DNA of 64,000 bases from Coccinella septempunctata (GCF_907165205.1 NC_058189.1:43612270-43676269), one strand, 5' to 3'. Positions 27,301-42,300 are shown, counted from the first letter of the stretch. Program-made: numbers and translations. The notes: a model not told the origin generated them from the letters alone.

Positions 27301-30300
27301 GAGGCTGAAGAAACACCTCAAAAGCCGGTGTTCCTCACGCCTCTAATGAGTTTAGATAATTTGAAAGAGGGAGAACATGCTCATCTCGAATGCCGAGTAG
27401 AACCAATTAATGATGCCAATTTGAAAATCGAATGGTTCGTTAACGGCGTGAAACTGAGAGCAGGTCATAGGTTCAGAACTACTTACGATTTCGGTTATGT
27501 TGCATTAGATGTCCTGTACACATACCCGGAGGACAGCGGCACTTATATGTGCAAAGCCACCAACTTGGTCGGAGAAGCCGTCAACACGTGCACTATCAAA
27601 GTAGGTGGAAGAAAGGGAATTATTTTGGATACACATCATCCAGAAGGTCTGGAAAAAATAAGAGAATTAGAAGCTCAGGGCCATCCAACACGTTTAGAAG
27701 TAGATGAACCAATTCCAATTCCACCTAGATTTACTGCAGAATTGAGGGGTACTACAGAGATATACGAAGGACAAACAGCTCATTTCGAAGCTCAAATTGA
27801 ACCGATAAATGACTCTAATCTCAAAATAGAGTTCTACCATAACGGCAAACCTTTACAGTCTGCATCAAGGTACCATACAACATTCGATTTTGGTTATATT
27901 GCATTAGATATTGGACACGCAGTACCTGAAGATGCTGGAGAATATACTGTCAAAGCTTTCAATCAGCTTGGAGAATGTAAATCTTCCACAAATCTCCGCG
28001 TCATATCAAGGGACAATATCATTTTGGAATCACAAAGACCCGAAGGTTTAGATAAGATCAGACAGCTCGAAGAACATCAACCATACAAACGTCCCGAGTA
28101 TGAGGAACCTCCTACTCGGCAAAGACCAGTTTTCACCCAACCATTACAAAACATTGATTATATCCAAGAGGCTCAAACAGCCCATTTCGAATGTAGACTC
28201 ATTCCTGTTGGAGATCCAACCCTTAAAGTGGAATGGTTCAGAAACGAAAAGCCCATCGAAGATAGCTCCCGTATCACCAAAGTTCATGATTTTGGTTTCG
28301 TGTCTCTCGATATTACCCATGTACGCGATGAAGACCAAGGGGTGTATATGTGTAAAGCATCCAATCCCTTGGGAGAAGCAGTCACTACAGCATCTATGAG
28401 AATAAAAAGTAAGTCTACTTTACTAGGATTTTCTGAAGTAATAGACTAACTACCCTGTTCGAATTCATAATTTAAATTTTGTTTCAGCTAAAGCTAGTAT
28501 TCAACTCGAAAGCCAACATCCTGAAGCTCAAAGACGTATTCAACAATTGGAACAACCCTTAGCACCTAGAGAAGAAGAACCTGAACGTGAATTCGAAAAA
28601 CCTTTCTTCACGCAGCTTCTCAATGGACCTACAGAATTGTGGGAAGGACAACATGCACACTTCGAAGCACGTGTTGTTCCAGTTGGTGACCCCAACTTAC
28701 GATTCGAGTGGTATGTCAATGGGGTAGAACTCAAATTAGGATCTAGGTTCAAGGTTACTCACGATTTTGGTTTTGTAACTTTGGATATCATGTCGACTGT
28801 ACCTAACGACTCTGGAGTTTACATGTGTAAAGCAATTAACAAAGCTGGTGAAGCAGTTTCATCTATTTCGATGAAAGTTAAATCGAAATCGAACATAATG
28901 GGTGAGCCACTCCAACCTGATGCTTGGCAAAAAATTCAACAGAAGGAGGCAGATATGAATAAAGTACCTGAAATGTTCGTCGATACCACCCCTCAACAAC
29001 CACCAGTGTTCACTACTCATCTGAAGAGTTTTGATAAATTATCAGAAGGTCAACATGTTTATTTGGAAGCACAAGTTGAGCCTAGAAGTGATCCAAATTT
29101 GAGGGTGGAATGGTTCAAAAATGGAGTTTCGCTCACTACCGGTACAAGACTCAGAAGTACATTTGATTTTGGTTTGGTTACACTAGCTATCAATGGTCTA
29201 AGAGCTGACGATTCGGCCATCTACACATGTAAAGCCACCAATTTGATGGGTGAAGCAATTTCAACATGCACGCTCAAAATCGAGGACAAACACTGGCTAC
29301 TTGGACAAACACTACATCCAGAGGCTATACCCAAGCTCCAGGACTTGGAAAGAGCACCTGAAGCTCGACCGGAAGCACCAGAACCAACGTACGAATTGCC
29401 GATGTTCATCACCCATTTGAATAATGTGGAGTGTACGGAAGGCGATTCCGTTCACTTCGAGTGTAACGTAGAACCTTCAAAAGATCCAACATTGAGAATC
29501 GATTGGTTCGTAAATGGAAAACCATTACCTAGTGGTGCTAGATACAAATCCACATACGATTTTGGTTATGTAGCTTTAGACATCACCCATTCCTATGAGG
29601 AAGATTCTGGCGTATACACTTGCAAAGCAACCAACAGTAAAGGCTCATGTACCACCTCTGGTTCCTTACGTTGTACTGGAAAATCTAACCTGTTTTTCGA
29701 CACTCAACATCCACAAGGAAAAATGGGACTAGAAGCTGTTGAACAAGTAGAACAAGCTTACATGGATAAATATAAGAGATCTGAATCTGTGGGAGAGAAA
29801 ATGTTCCCCAAGCCCATATGGACTGTTCCACTCAATCCAGAATTCCATTTGGCAGAAGGTCAACCTTTGCACCTCGAAGGAACTGTAGAACCGAAAGAAG
29901 ATCCAAATATGAAAATCGAATGGTTCTTCAATGGAAAATCGTTGGACCATGGTTCTCGTTTCAAGCTTACCAGCGACTTTGGATTCGTTACTCTAGATTT
30001 AACAGATGTTTACGAACGTGATCAAGGAATCTATACTTGTAAAGCTACGAACAAAGCAGGTGAAGCTTTCACATCAACAACTATTTACTGTACATCAAAA
30101 TCAAATCTTATCGAGCGTACTCAACATCCTAAAGGGCAAGAAGGTCTTGAGAAAATACAGAATCTTGAAGATTCGCTGAATAGACCTGAAGTACCAACAC
30201 CTGAATCGGATGAGGGACATGCTCCAGTATTCACATCAGATTTTACTGACTTGACTAATCTGACCGAAGGAGAAATCGCTCACTTTGAAGCTGGTTTAAC

Positions 30301-33300
30301 ACCTATCGGTGATCAGAGTATGAAGGTTGAATGGTTCTACAACGGTAAAAACATCGAAGCGTCACACAGATTCAGAACTGTACATGCCTTCGGCATGGTA
30401 GTACTCGAGGTACTTGGAACAAAGATAGAAGATTCTGGAACTTACACTTGTAAAGCTACAAATAAATGGGGAACAGCCACACAAAACGTTACACTCAAGT
30501 GTTCCGAAAAAATACATGGACAGGCACCTAAATTTACTACTCAAATCCAAGATATAGTTGGTCTCAAAGACGGCCAATCTGCTCATTTCGAATGTACTTT
30601 GACTCCAATTAACGATCCCAATCTGAAAGTCGAATGGTTCCATAATGGACAACCAATCTTGCAGTCATCAAGAATAAAATCTGTTTCAGACTTTGGTTTC
30701 GTAGTACTTGATATTTCGTATATCCAGAATCATGACTCCGGCGAATATGTTTGCCGAGCAAGCAACAAATATGGCGAGGATTACACCAAGGCCACAATTT
30801 CAGCTCATGGCAAAGGTGGTGTATTCTCTGAGAGTTTGCAACCAGAATCACTAGCCAGAATAAGAGAACTGGAAAGTCTTCAAGGTCATCATGCACAACC
30901 ATTACCAACCCCTGTTGCCGAACCTCCCAAATTCATCACCCAAATCCAAGACATCACGAAATTGGTTGAAGGACAAAGTGCTCACTTCGAAGCCCGTTTA
31001 ACACCGGTAACTGATCCTGATCTCGTGGTGGAATGGTATTACAATGGAAAGAAATTACCGCATGGTCACAGGTATCGAACTTTCCACGACTTCGGTATCG
31101 TTATCTTGGATATCTTGTACTGTTATGAAGAAAATTCAGGAGTGTATGAATGTAGAGCACGTAACAAATACGGCGAGGATTCTACGAAGGCAACGATGAA
31201 ATGCGTATCAAAGGCTAATTTAATCCTGGACTCGCAACTACCGCGGGTAAGTACTACTAAATTCATTCTTTTGGAGTTGAATAAATCAAAAAATTTGATA
31301 CTCAAGCATAATTCCCTGGCGTTCTTTTGGAATACGAAAAAATTACAACCTTTCTTTAAAAAAAAGCGTGAAATCCGTAGCTTTTGCGCGTTTGTCCAAA
31401 TTCATAATGAGAGCAATCTCCCAATCAATCATAGATATTTTCAAAGAATTTTTTCCGGAACTCGTTTGCATTTTTTCGTCATGAAATTATGATATCAGGA
31501 TAAACTCATCAAAACTCAATTACATATTTTTCAGGGCATGGAAGGAGGTCTAGAGAAAATACAAACTCTGGAAGACTCAATGATACGACAACGTGAAGAG
31601 AAAATTGTAGAAGAGAAAGGAAGAGCTCCGGTATTTACTGTGCCTTTATCAAACATTGAGAGCCTTAGAGAAGGGGAAAGTGCACACTTTGAAGCACGTT
31701 TGATACCAACTGATGATCCTAAGCTCAAGGTTGAATGGTTCTGGAACGGTAAATCACTCAGAACTGGTTCGAGATTCAGAACCTTCTGCGATTTCGGTTT
31801 CGTTATTCTTGAAATATCTCCAGTATACCCAGAAGATTCCGGAGAATACTCATGCAGGGCAATCAATGAGTATGGAGAAGCTGTTACTACAGCATCCATG
31901 AAAATACAAGGCAAACGTAACATCATTCTCGAATCTCAATTACCTAAAGGTATGGAAGGAACCATTGACCGCATTGCGGAACTGGAAGGTTTGGGAACTA
32001 TACCATCCCAACCTTCGCCTGAAGATGAGACTGGAAAACCACCAGAATTCATAACGACACCATCTGATTTAACTCTAATTGAAAACTCCCTGGCTCACTT
32101 CGAATGTAGGCTGACACCTATAAACGATCCAAGTATGAGAGTGGAATGGTTCCACAACGGAAAAGCTTTGTGGTCAGGCTCGCGCATCAAAACAATAAAC
32201 GATTTCGGATTCGTCATCCTCGAGGTGGCTGGCGTTTATCAAAGAGATTCTGGATTCTATACTTGCAAAGCTACAAACAAGCACGGAGAGGCAACAGTGT
32301 CATGTAAACTGCAAGTAAAGGGAAGACAAGGTATCATTCTGGAACCACAGTTACCATCAAGCTTCAGATCGGGCACGGAGAGTATTCAACGTCTGGAAGA
32401 AACATTGTACAAACGTGACGAAATTATGCCTGAAGAAGAGAAACCAAATCCGCCTAGATTCATTGTCGAGATTAAAGACAACGTGGATGTCCCAGAAGGT
32501 GGACCAGTTCACTTCGATTGTAGGGTAGAGCCCATAAACGATTCATCCATGCGCATTGAATGGTACCACAACGGTAGACCGTTCGCAACCGGTTCCAGGG
32601 TACACCAAATCAACGATTTTGGATTCATTTCACTAGATATAGACTACACGTACGCAAGGGATGCTGGAGAATATATCTGTAAGGCGACCAATAAATGGGG
32701 AACGGCTATGACCAAGGCAACAGTAACATCAAAATCTAAGAGAAATATCGATTTTGAATCTCAACTTCCTTCTGGAATAAGCGCTGAGAAACTTAAAGAG
32801 CTAGAACGCGGACCGGTATCCAGGGCTCCTCAAGAAGAAAAGGTTTTCACGAAACCTAAGTTCATAACTCAAATACAATCATCCACTGTGGAAGAATCTG
32901 AAACTGTTCATTTCGAATGTCGCGTTGAACCAAAAGACGATCCGAGATTGAGGGTAGAATGGTACAGGAATGGCAAACTTTTACCTTCAGGAAGTCGTTA
33001 CAAGAACATCTACGACCTAGGATTCGTATCCTTGGATATTTCCTACTTCTATTCTGATGACGCTGGTGAATATGTATGTAGAGCTGTTAACGACCATGGC
33101 GAAGACTTCACTAGAGCTAGTGTCTCGTGCAAGAAATTGCCTAATATAATTCTACAAAACCAAGTGCCGAAGGGAATGAAGAGATCTGAAACCCTAATGC
33201 AAATGGAGGCTGCTATCAAGAAGTACACTTCCGAGATTCATTTGACAGAAGAAGATTTGTACGATGTCGACAAAAAACAACCACCACGATTTGTCACGCA

Positions 33301-36300
33301 AATCCAAGACCAAACAGAACTGGTCGAAATGAACAGCACCAAGTTCGAATGTCAATTGGCACCTGTGGGAGATCCTAACATGAAAGTTGAGTGGTTCTTC
33401 AATGGAAAACCGTTGCCACATAGTAAGTCAAATTTTCAGCACATACCTTAATAGAAATTAGAGGAACAAAATCAAATATTCCTTATATATTCAACATCGA
33501 AAATTCCTTTTTATCTAGTTTTCTATTCTTCTTATTGGCTATCTTGATTTACAACATATTTTTTTATGAAATTGTTCGTTTCGATACTGTATAAGACTTC
33601 TCACAATCGGATTTTAATCGAATTCAAAACCAATTTTGCAGAGAACAGATTCACACCCATTTACGATTTCGGATATGTGGCAATGAACTTCGGTTGGGTG
33701 TACCCAGAAGACAGCGGTGAATATTTGTGCCGCGCAACAAATTTGTATGGTCAGGATGAAACAAGAGCCATCATAAAAACAACCGGTAAACCTGGCATCA
33801 TTTACGAGTCACAGTTACCGAAAGGTATGAAGAGTATCGAGAAAATAAGAGAATTGGAAGCCGCCTGGCAAGTGTAAGTGTTTCACGAATTGAGAAGATT
33901 GATTGGAGAAGATTCAATTTTTGCATTAATTTTTTTTAGTGTACCCGAAGAGCCAGAAGAAGAGTCCAAACCAAGGCAAGCACCAGTATTTGTCAGCAAG
34001 CCAGAACCTGTAACAGTACAAGAAGGCGAATGGGCAAGGTTTTGCTGTCGTGTTACTGGTCATCCACGTCCGAGGGTCATGTGGTTGGTGAACGGTCATA
34101 CCATAGTTAACGGTGCGCGCTACAAGTTGACTTATGATGGGATGTATCATATGGATATTCCGAAAACTCGTCAATACGATACTGGAAAAGTTGAAGTGAT
34201 TGCACGTAGCGCAGCCGGGGAAGCCATTGCTGAAACCGAACTCAAAGTAGTACCAAGACATGATGATTATAGAAATGTATTGAAAAATTCGCCACGACGT
34301 AAGTTTTCTACACAAATCTTTTACATTCAGATGAAATTCTGTGAAGAACTAGAATTTGTCTTATAAAATTGGTCTCGACTCACCGAATTTCATCTATTGA
34401 ATTCAATTTCATACACAAGTATTTAAAAATGGAATCTGCATACATGTATTGAACACAATGCATATACCTATTTCTTCTTTTTATTGCACTTCTTCTCACT
34501 ATAATTTCTATACTTATGCCTAATGCATCCAAAGCTTAATTGACAAACGTGAAATGTTTTTCCATGAAAAAATTCGATTTTGAAATCATGGAAAAAATTT
34601 CACTTACCCACAACACTTTAACAATACCACATTATTATTATCCTTGAACACTCCACCTTTCCTTCCACCGCTGCTTGGAATTCAACGATCTTGATATTCG
34701 CCTCGAAGGATTATCAAAGGTATGGCATCATCTATTCTTCTGAATTCATTGTGCATGTATTTGTTAGCTTGCTTTTGGTGTAGGATATCCAGTTTAATCT
34801 TTTCTAAGTGATTGTTCCATTTTTGACTTACGTGAAAGTCCTATATGTACTTGTGAATGATTGGTGATTAAATGTAATTCTGACTAAAGTTGTAAACAAC
34901 AAAATTAATGTGAATGCATATTTCAGCTTGGTATGATCTTGAATTATCCCAGTATCAGAAAGAAAGACAAAATACAGAACTCGAGAAGATCTTTGACGAG
35001 AGAAATACGACACTCAGAGAGACTGGCATGCAAGTATCTGGAATACATATTCAACCTAAAGAATTGAAGGAGCAACAAACAGAATGGCAACAAACTGTTA
35101 AGAGTAAAAAGAGTTCAGATTACTACAACAAATTACAAGAATTAGAAAATGAACAAATCACAAAGGAAATCAAATTGAGGGAAACTCACCACCAATTCGC
35201 TATTCCTGGAGAGAAAGTTGTTGCAAACTCTGTAGCAAGAGGAATGGCGCAAAAATATCAGGAGAATTTGTAAGTATAATTGGATTATCTTCCTTTCCTT
35301 TGGACTAAACAGAATCCCTTTATTTCTATAGGGAATCTCCAGAGAGTCACCCACACAAGGTACAACTGAGGAAAGTACAAAGGGAAAACAAGTTCCAAAC
35401 CAACGAAGTAGAAATTGATTCGAAAACCGGGGCGTATCCTCCTGAACCCACTGAATCCTCGGTGCATGGAAGAGAAGTTCATGTCACTAAACAGAAACAA
35501 ACACAAAAAGAAATACAAGGTGATCTGGAAATCACCCGTAATATCACCGCTACTGAAACTACCGACGTCGAACATAAGGCTAGGACTCAGGAGAAACTTG
35601 TACAAGGTCAAGTGTTACCCAGTAACCCACCTCACTTCACCAAAAAGATAAAACCGTGCCGAGCATTTGAGAATGACTCGGCAAAATTCGAAGTCGAGTT
35701 CGATGGAGATCCATTACCCAAAATAACCTGGTACAGGGAAGATTTTCCAATTACTAGTTCGCCAGATTTGAAAATCTACACATTCAGTACTAAATCCATC
35801 TTACAAATCAGACAGGTCTTCTTAGAAGATTCAGGAGTGTTCAGTGTAGTTGCTGAAAACCGTGGTGGTACGGCAAAATGCAGTGCTAATTTGGTAGTTC
35901 AGGAGAGACGAAGAGCTGGAAGAGCAGGTCCAATACCTCCCAGTTTCGTCACAACAATTCAGAGCACAACTGCACCAATCGGACAGTTGGTTAGGTTTGA
36001 TGCTAGAATAAACGGAACCAAACCAATCGACGTTTACTGGCTGAAAGATGGTAAGAAAGTTACACCTGATATCAAGTACAAAACACTGGAAGAAGATGAG
36101 GTTCACACACTCCTGATATTAGAAGTGACCTCTGAAGATTCCGGCAAATACGAGTGTGTGGCTATCAACAACGCAGGAGAAGCTCGTTGTGAAGCCGAAT
36201 GTTTGGTTCAAACACCAGCATCACCAACAAAAACAGCCAAACCAACCACCCCTAGTGCTGAAAAACAGCCAACCCTGATTGAACCATTGAAAGATCAAAC

Positions 36301-39300
36301 CATCAAAGAAGGCCAGGCAGCTGCTTTCAGATGTAAAATTTCAGCCAAACCTTCACCCACCATCAAATGGCAAAAGGGTGATAAGGTTATCAAGCCGTCC
36401 AGATACTTCCAAATGGTAAAAGACGGAGACAATTGTATACTCAAGATCAGTGAAGCTTTTCCTGAAGACGAAGGGCTCTATAAATGCGTGGCTACCAACC
36501 CAGCTGGTACTATCACCACACAGGCCAATCTGAAAGTTGTACCTCCAGAGACACAAGAAATTCCACCGTCATTGACTCCAATGAAAGATATAACCGTTTC
36601 AGAAGGAAGTCCTGCACAGTTTAAGACGAAGGTGTCTGGGAAACCAAAACCAACAATCCAATGGCTACGAGATGGTTTCCTTATACCCGAATCACCAGAC
36701 TTCCAGGTATGATAATTCAAACTTTTAATCAATTTAAAAAATCCCCCACCGAAATAAACAATGCATGATATGAGGTCCTATAAATTAGAAATTAAAATAA
36801 ATCATATTGTTATTTGGAGAATGAGAGCACTTGCCAGGAAATTTCTTTAGGTGTACAAAACAAAATATTGTGAAATTTAAAATCTACTACTACTCACCTA
36901 AATTGATATAGGGTGTTTCACGTAAAGTGTCTAGAGAATCGAATTTTTCATGAAAATTTCTGTATCTTAATGAATAACCAGGATGATCTACGCAACTAAA
37001 ATATTTTGGTCTAGCTGATACTTCAGGTTATAGGTACTAGAAGTTCAGCCAAACTTTGTTGTTTCAAATGGGACAAAATTTGATCACATTTTTGGATTCT
37101 TCATAAAATTTCTACTACGATGCATTCAAACTCCCGCGCACCCAAACCTCAAGGTTCTCTGGGTACTCATCGAGACATATTAAACTAATTTGCTTCAAAT
37201 TTGACGTAAAGATAGTCCTGAATGAATTTATATAACTTCCTACTTACAATAGTTACGTCGCTGAAAATTATTGAGAGAATACTCTCTATTTCTGATACGG
37301 CCCTTATAAAAATATAGGGCCATTTTCAGTTTTCATAATGAGTTGTACCACTCCTGGAAAAACAGAATTACCTTCAGAATAACTAGCTAAATCTGTGACA
37401 TTACACATCTGTTGATCTTTTAGACAGAGTTGTATTAAGCCAAAATACCCAATTCTTCAAGTTTCACAGCTACATTTTAATTTTTGAACATTAAATTACT
37501 CGAAAACGGCGCATTATACGAAAAAATATGGAGAATACTTTTATATTTATACACCAATAAACTCTCTCTCTAATATTCATTAGATAGCTTGCATTTCAAT
37601 TTCAATAATTGGGTTTTTGATATTTTTATGGCACGTAATGGTCCTAATTGAGAAAACTGGAAGACGTGGGTGAATCTTGTGTTCGAGAAAGATTCTTCAG
37701 AAAACTGTATTCCGAAATTCATTTTATTCGATGAAACCGTTTGTAAGATAGAACTAAAAATAACAAGGTTTTTCAACATCCTATATCTTTTAAAACGAGC
37801 CGATTCGGGAAAAATGGTAAAGGAAAAAAGCGTTTCTTTTGACCTCAAGAATCTACTGTTAAAATATTTGTAGGAGTCAAAGACTCACCCTGTATATATT
37901 TTAACTGAATAGATCTGTGTCGCTCATTATGATTTACAAACTTTCAGAAGAAATTCTAATTTGGATTCCGTACGTCTGATGAACACTGTTCGTGGAATAC
38001 TGTCTTGTCTCGTACCATTATAATGGCACGAGTCAAAGACTCACCCTGTATATGCTTCCAGCTACTCAGTTTCCTACCCCGTATAGTGAAAATAATTTTT
38101 TGAAAACAGAAAAACAATACCAGTTTATCACAACACAAAAACGAAAATATAGTAATCTTAATACAATGGTTGTGCATTAAAATGTGGAATGAGAACAGGG
38201 TTCAGGCGTTGCTAGAGAAGCTTCTTCAGAATCGCAGGGTAATATGAACATTTATCGCCATATATCTCAAAAACGTGAAGACGTGGAAAAATTTGCTTCC
38301 GCTGAAATTTGTAAAAAATGTTTGTAATGAATGCGAAAATGGTTTGAAGCCCATTAGAGGAATTAATTCACAAAAACTTATTTTTGTGACATTAATAGTC
38401 ATTTTCAATTGTATCGGCTAGCTGAAAATGTCAGATTAAATTTTTTTCGTTAAGCTTGCATCATAAGCTTCAAAATGAGAAAAAAGCCACCTCGTTTGAA
38501 GTGTTTTTTTGCAAGTTTGTCGCCCGCCCACATATTTTCGTCGAGCTCAAAATGTCAGGTTAAGAGAATGTATATTCTTCAACATGTAATTAACCACATA
38601 TATCCTAATCTCATACGCTCGAGTATATTCAATGATCTTTTTTTTCTGCTATTCTGGCAGGCTTTCCTAGACAATTAATTCCTCTTTTATATACAGGTTC
38701 TGATTTTGGTAGAGGTACTTTACGGAGTCCAAGGTATCTCCCTGTATATTAATCTGACACGTTCGAGTAAATGCTGAATTTTTCTGTTGGCCTGCCCAAC
38801 TAATAGTCGAGCGTCGTTACTTTCGAGAATTTGTTGGGTTTTCTATTCTCAAAATAACTTAATCGATATCAATAGCTGAGAGGACCATTGCGGGTGGTAG
38901 GTTTCCGAAAGAAACTAAGTTCGATTACATTGAAGTTAATAAACGAAAACTCACGATGTGAAATAATATTCATCGGAACCTTGCATATCAGTTTAGATAA
39001 TGATTTGAGACATCTCACTATAGGAGTCGAGTTTGCATTCGTTTTTTTTTTCTCCATGCTTTATCTTTTATTATTAATTTAATTTTTTGTTACAGATGAT
39101 CCATGAAGGAAATAACGTAGTCCTTCTCATATCAACAACATACGAAGAAGACACCGGTACTTTTACCTGTAGGGCCACGTCTTCAGCTGGTCAAGTCGAA
39201 CAATCGGCGAAATTAATTGTTAAAAGTAAGAAATGAACTTCTACAGTTTATTAAGAAATTATTATAGTCCCTTGTATTCTCATAATTTCCATAACAAAGC

Positions 39301-42300
39301 TTTAAATATGTAGCGTTAACAAATTGTCGAAATCCAAAACAATTTCGTCCAGTTGACTACAGAAAAAGTAGCAACTGTGGGATTTGAGGTCGTTTGCAAA
39401 TGCGAATTCCAAGTGATGTTTTCATTCGTCAAGAATAGAGCTTTGGCTTAATGCGCTAAGATATATATTTTCTTTATTTATTATATGTTTTGTTGAGTAT
39501 TAATATGTTTGTATCGTCCTAATGCAGATTAAGTGAATAAATTGCTCTATGAATTAACTTGAGTTTAAACTACAACCAAACAATGGAGGTACGAGAATAA
39601 TTCAACTCATTTGTTCAAACCTCTCAGAAAAAAAAAACAATCAGCAATGAGTTCTGATGAGTTTATTGACACTGAGACAAAGGCTCGTTAGTTGATTTAC
39701 TACACTGAAAGGAATATTGCAAAAATAAAATAGACTTATCAAGAATCTTATTCTTGAAACTCGAAAATGCAAGGCTCCATTAATTCTGAAAGTGAGTTCA
39801 ACAGCAATATTCCGAAATTTTCTGTGTTGTGTAACAACGCAAAGGTGTTGTATGCGTTATCATAGTAGTGACATAAATGGGATGCATTTTTAATTTGTGC
39901 TATCATTAATCATACACATTTATCACTTCGGCTCTGAAGAATTGCAAAAGAAATCCAAGCAGATATTCTGCATCCTCAACTTCGTCTTGTTCGTTTTCAT
40001 GGAATTGATTTTTGTGATAAGAAAAAAAAAACATAGAAAATACCAACCTGCTTCCGCAGTTTCCGCTTCACTTCTGAGTTTATATAACGAATTCACTACT
40101 TTGATTATGAGATTTCTACATGTTTTTCTGAAAGATTTCCTAACTCAAAAATTTCCGGTACGTGGTTTCAAGGAATTCCATAAACGAAACTGGAAAATTT
40201 ATCATTCATAAAGATGTCACAGAATCAAATATTGTACTCTGCGGGATGTTTTCAGGAGAAAAATTGTGGGAAATATTAATTATTACAAAAATCAATAAAC
40301 TCATCATCTAGTCTATGCAAATAAAAATTCTGTATTTAGATCAAATGAAATTTGTCCCAATTTCGTTTCGAAGTTCAAGGCTATTATGTAGAAACATAAG
40401 TTTATTATAAGATGAGCATGATTTATGATATACATGAAGCATCTGTGGCTATTGGCATTTTTTACCTCTCAAGACACATACAGATGTAATCTGAATATCT
40501 CGATATTTTTCAATTTTTAAAATAATTTTTAACCTTATTTTGCTCATAATATGATTCGAATTCAGAGATGACATATAAATGTAAAACACTTATAGATATC
40601 GAATCTGAATCAAATTTCTTCAGGTTCGTGCAACAGTAAAATTCAAAAAATATTCAGTGTCCACAGAAAACGAGGAGTTTTGACACGATGAGTATAAAAT
40701 TGTGGACGTTCAGATTTCTGACCTCGTTGAGCCCGATGCCTCAACTCAACTATTTTAATCTTCAGGTCATCATGAAAAGTGACTGGGCGCAATATTATAA
40801 ACTTACGCATTAGAGCCGTGTGCAACACGACAAACATATAAGAGTTATTTTCAACTTGGTGTATTACATTACAATTCTCAAATAGGAGTCCAACAGAATC
40901 TGCATATTCAGTTATTAGTTATGGGAAATTTGAAGTTATTTAGTAATTGTATGATACCTGAAATTTAAAGCAATTAATAAAATGAAAAACGAAATCAAAA
41001 TATCTTTATTACGAAAGTTTACATTAAGCTTGCATCGAAGTATTACAAATTCAAAAGAATTAAAATCTTTAAAATTATGATAGAAACAGTTATGATATTT
41101 AGTTCAATCAAGATATACTCCAATACAGGACGATCAACATAATTGCTACAGGAAAAAAATATAGGCAAACGCTGAATAACAATTCTAGACAGAAAAAATC
41201 ACTTGGAATTCAATTTTCTTTGCAAAATCACAAACAATAGATAGGTTCCACCAAAATAATCATATCCACAAGTTAAAACCAAGTATTGAATTCAACACTA
41301 AATACACATTTCAATCAGCCGCGAAACTGAACACGAATCACAAACACAAAACTTTGTCCCGAAAATGCAACCTCACCTGCTGAGGTGCAGAGCACTTACT
41401 ATATCTTTTCATTGTATTCTACTACTTAAATCTACTCCGAGAATCCCCGAGTGGGGGAAATTCGATTACCTATATAGAAGCGCCCAGAAATCTCTCCCAG
41501 ATAGACATTTCGCAGTGACTCATTTCAGTTTATCTGAAAAAGACCACATCTAAGCATTTCCGAAAATAGAATACTTATTTCATCGAATTGGCCAACGCTG
41601 AGTCAGATTGTACAACCATATTCTCTAGGTTGTCTATTTCAACGTGGATATACATAAACACGACCCGAATGATTTTGATTTGAAAGGGATAGTAGTTTAT
41701 TTTTAGAACCTGGTTAATAATACCTATTATTAGTATATCCATTATTCATTGCTCACCTGGGTGTTCATGGATTTCTGCCAAGCACATTAATAATTTTTTC
41801 AATAAAAAGCGCACGATTCGATTAAATTGTAATCAAATGAATATCAGAGAAAGAAAATAGTTTTCAGAAACGATTTTTACACAAGAAATTTTCATCACTT
41901 ATTTCATCTCTAGATATGAACAGACAATCTATAAGCAGAAGTGTTTTTACCCTCCGTTTTGCAATTATCGGTGTTTGCGAATTCAAATTTCAGCCATATA
42001 TTTGAAATTTTATTTGTTCCAACAGCAATGTCTCATAGGATTCAAACACTTTCAATAGAAATCAATGAAAAACAATTTTTTTTTCGAAAATTTAATTATT
42101 TTTTCAAAATACATTGTATGGACTTTAATAACAAGTTATACAGTCGGATTAAACGGTTGAAATAAAATATTTCCGATTCGAATTATACATGATGGGATAT
42201 TTCATTCTTTTTCCCACAACAATTCATGATAATTCTGGACTGTTCACTTCTCAATTAATAAATGTCTTTTTACCTCGTGCTTTCGATGAGAATGCGGGTT

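Noticed and set aside
31247..31492. C-terminal extension of exon 9
   Set aside because: Follows a consensus donor GTAAGT, and the protein continues properly at 31535 with GMEGGLEKI.
41365..41553. 62-residue open frame in intron 15
   Set aside because: Short, no splice-phase fit to sls and no motif; the patch is kept only as a regulatory candidate.
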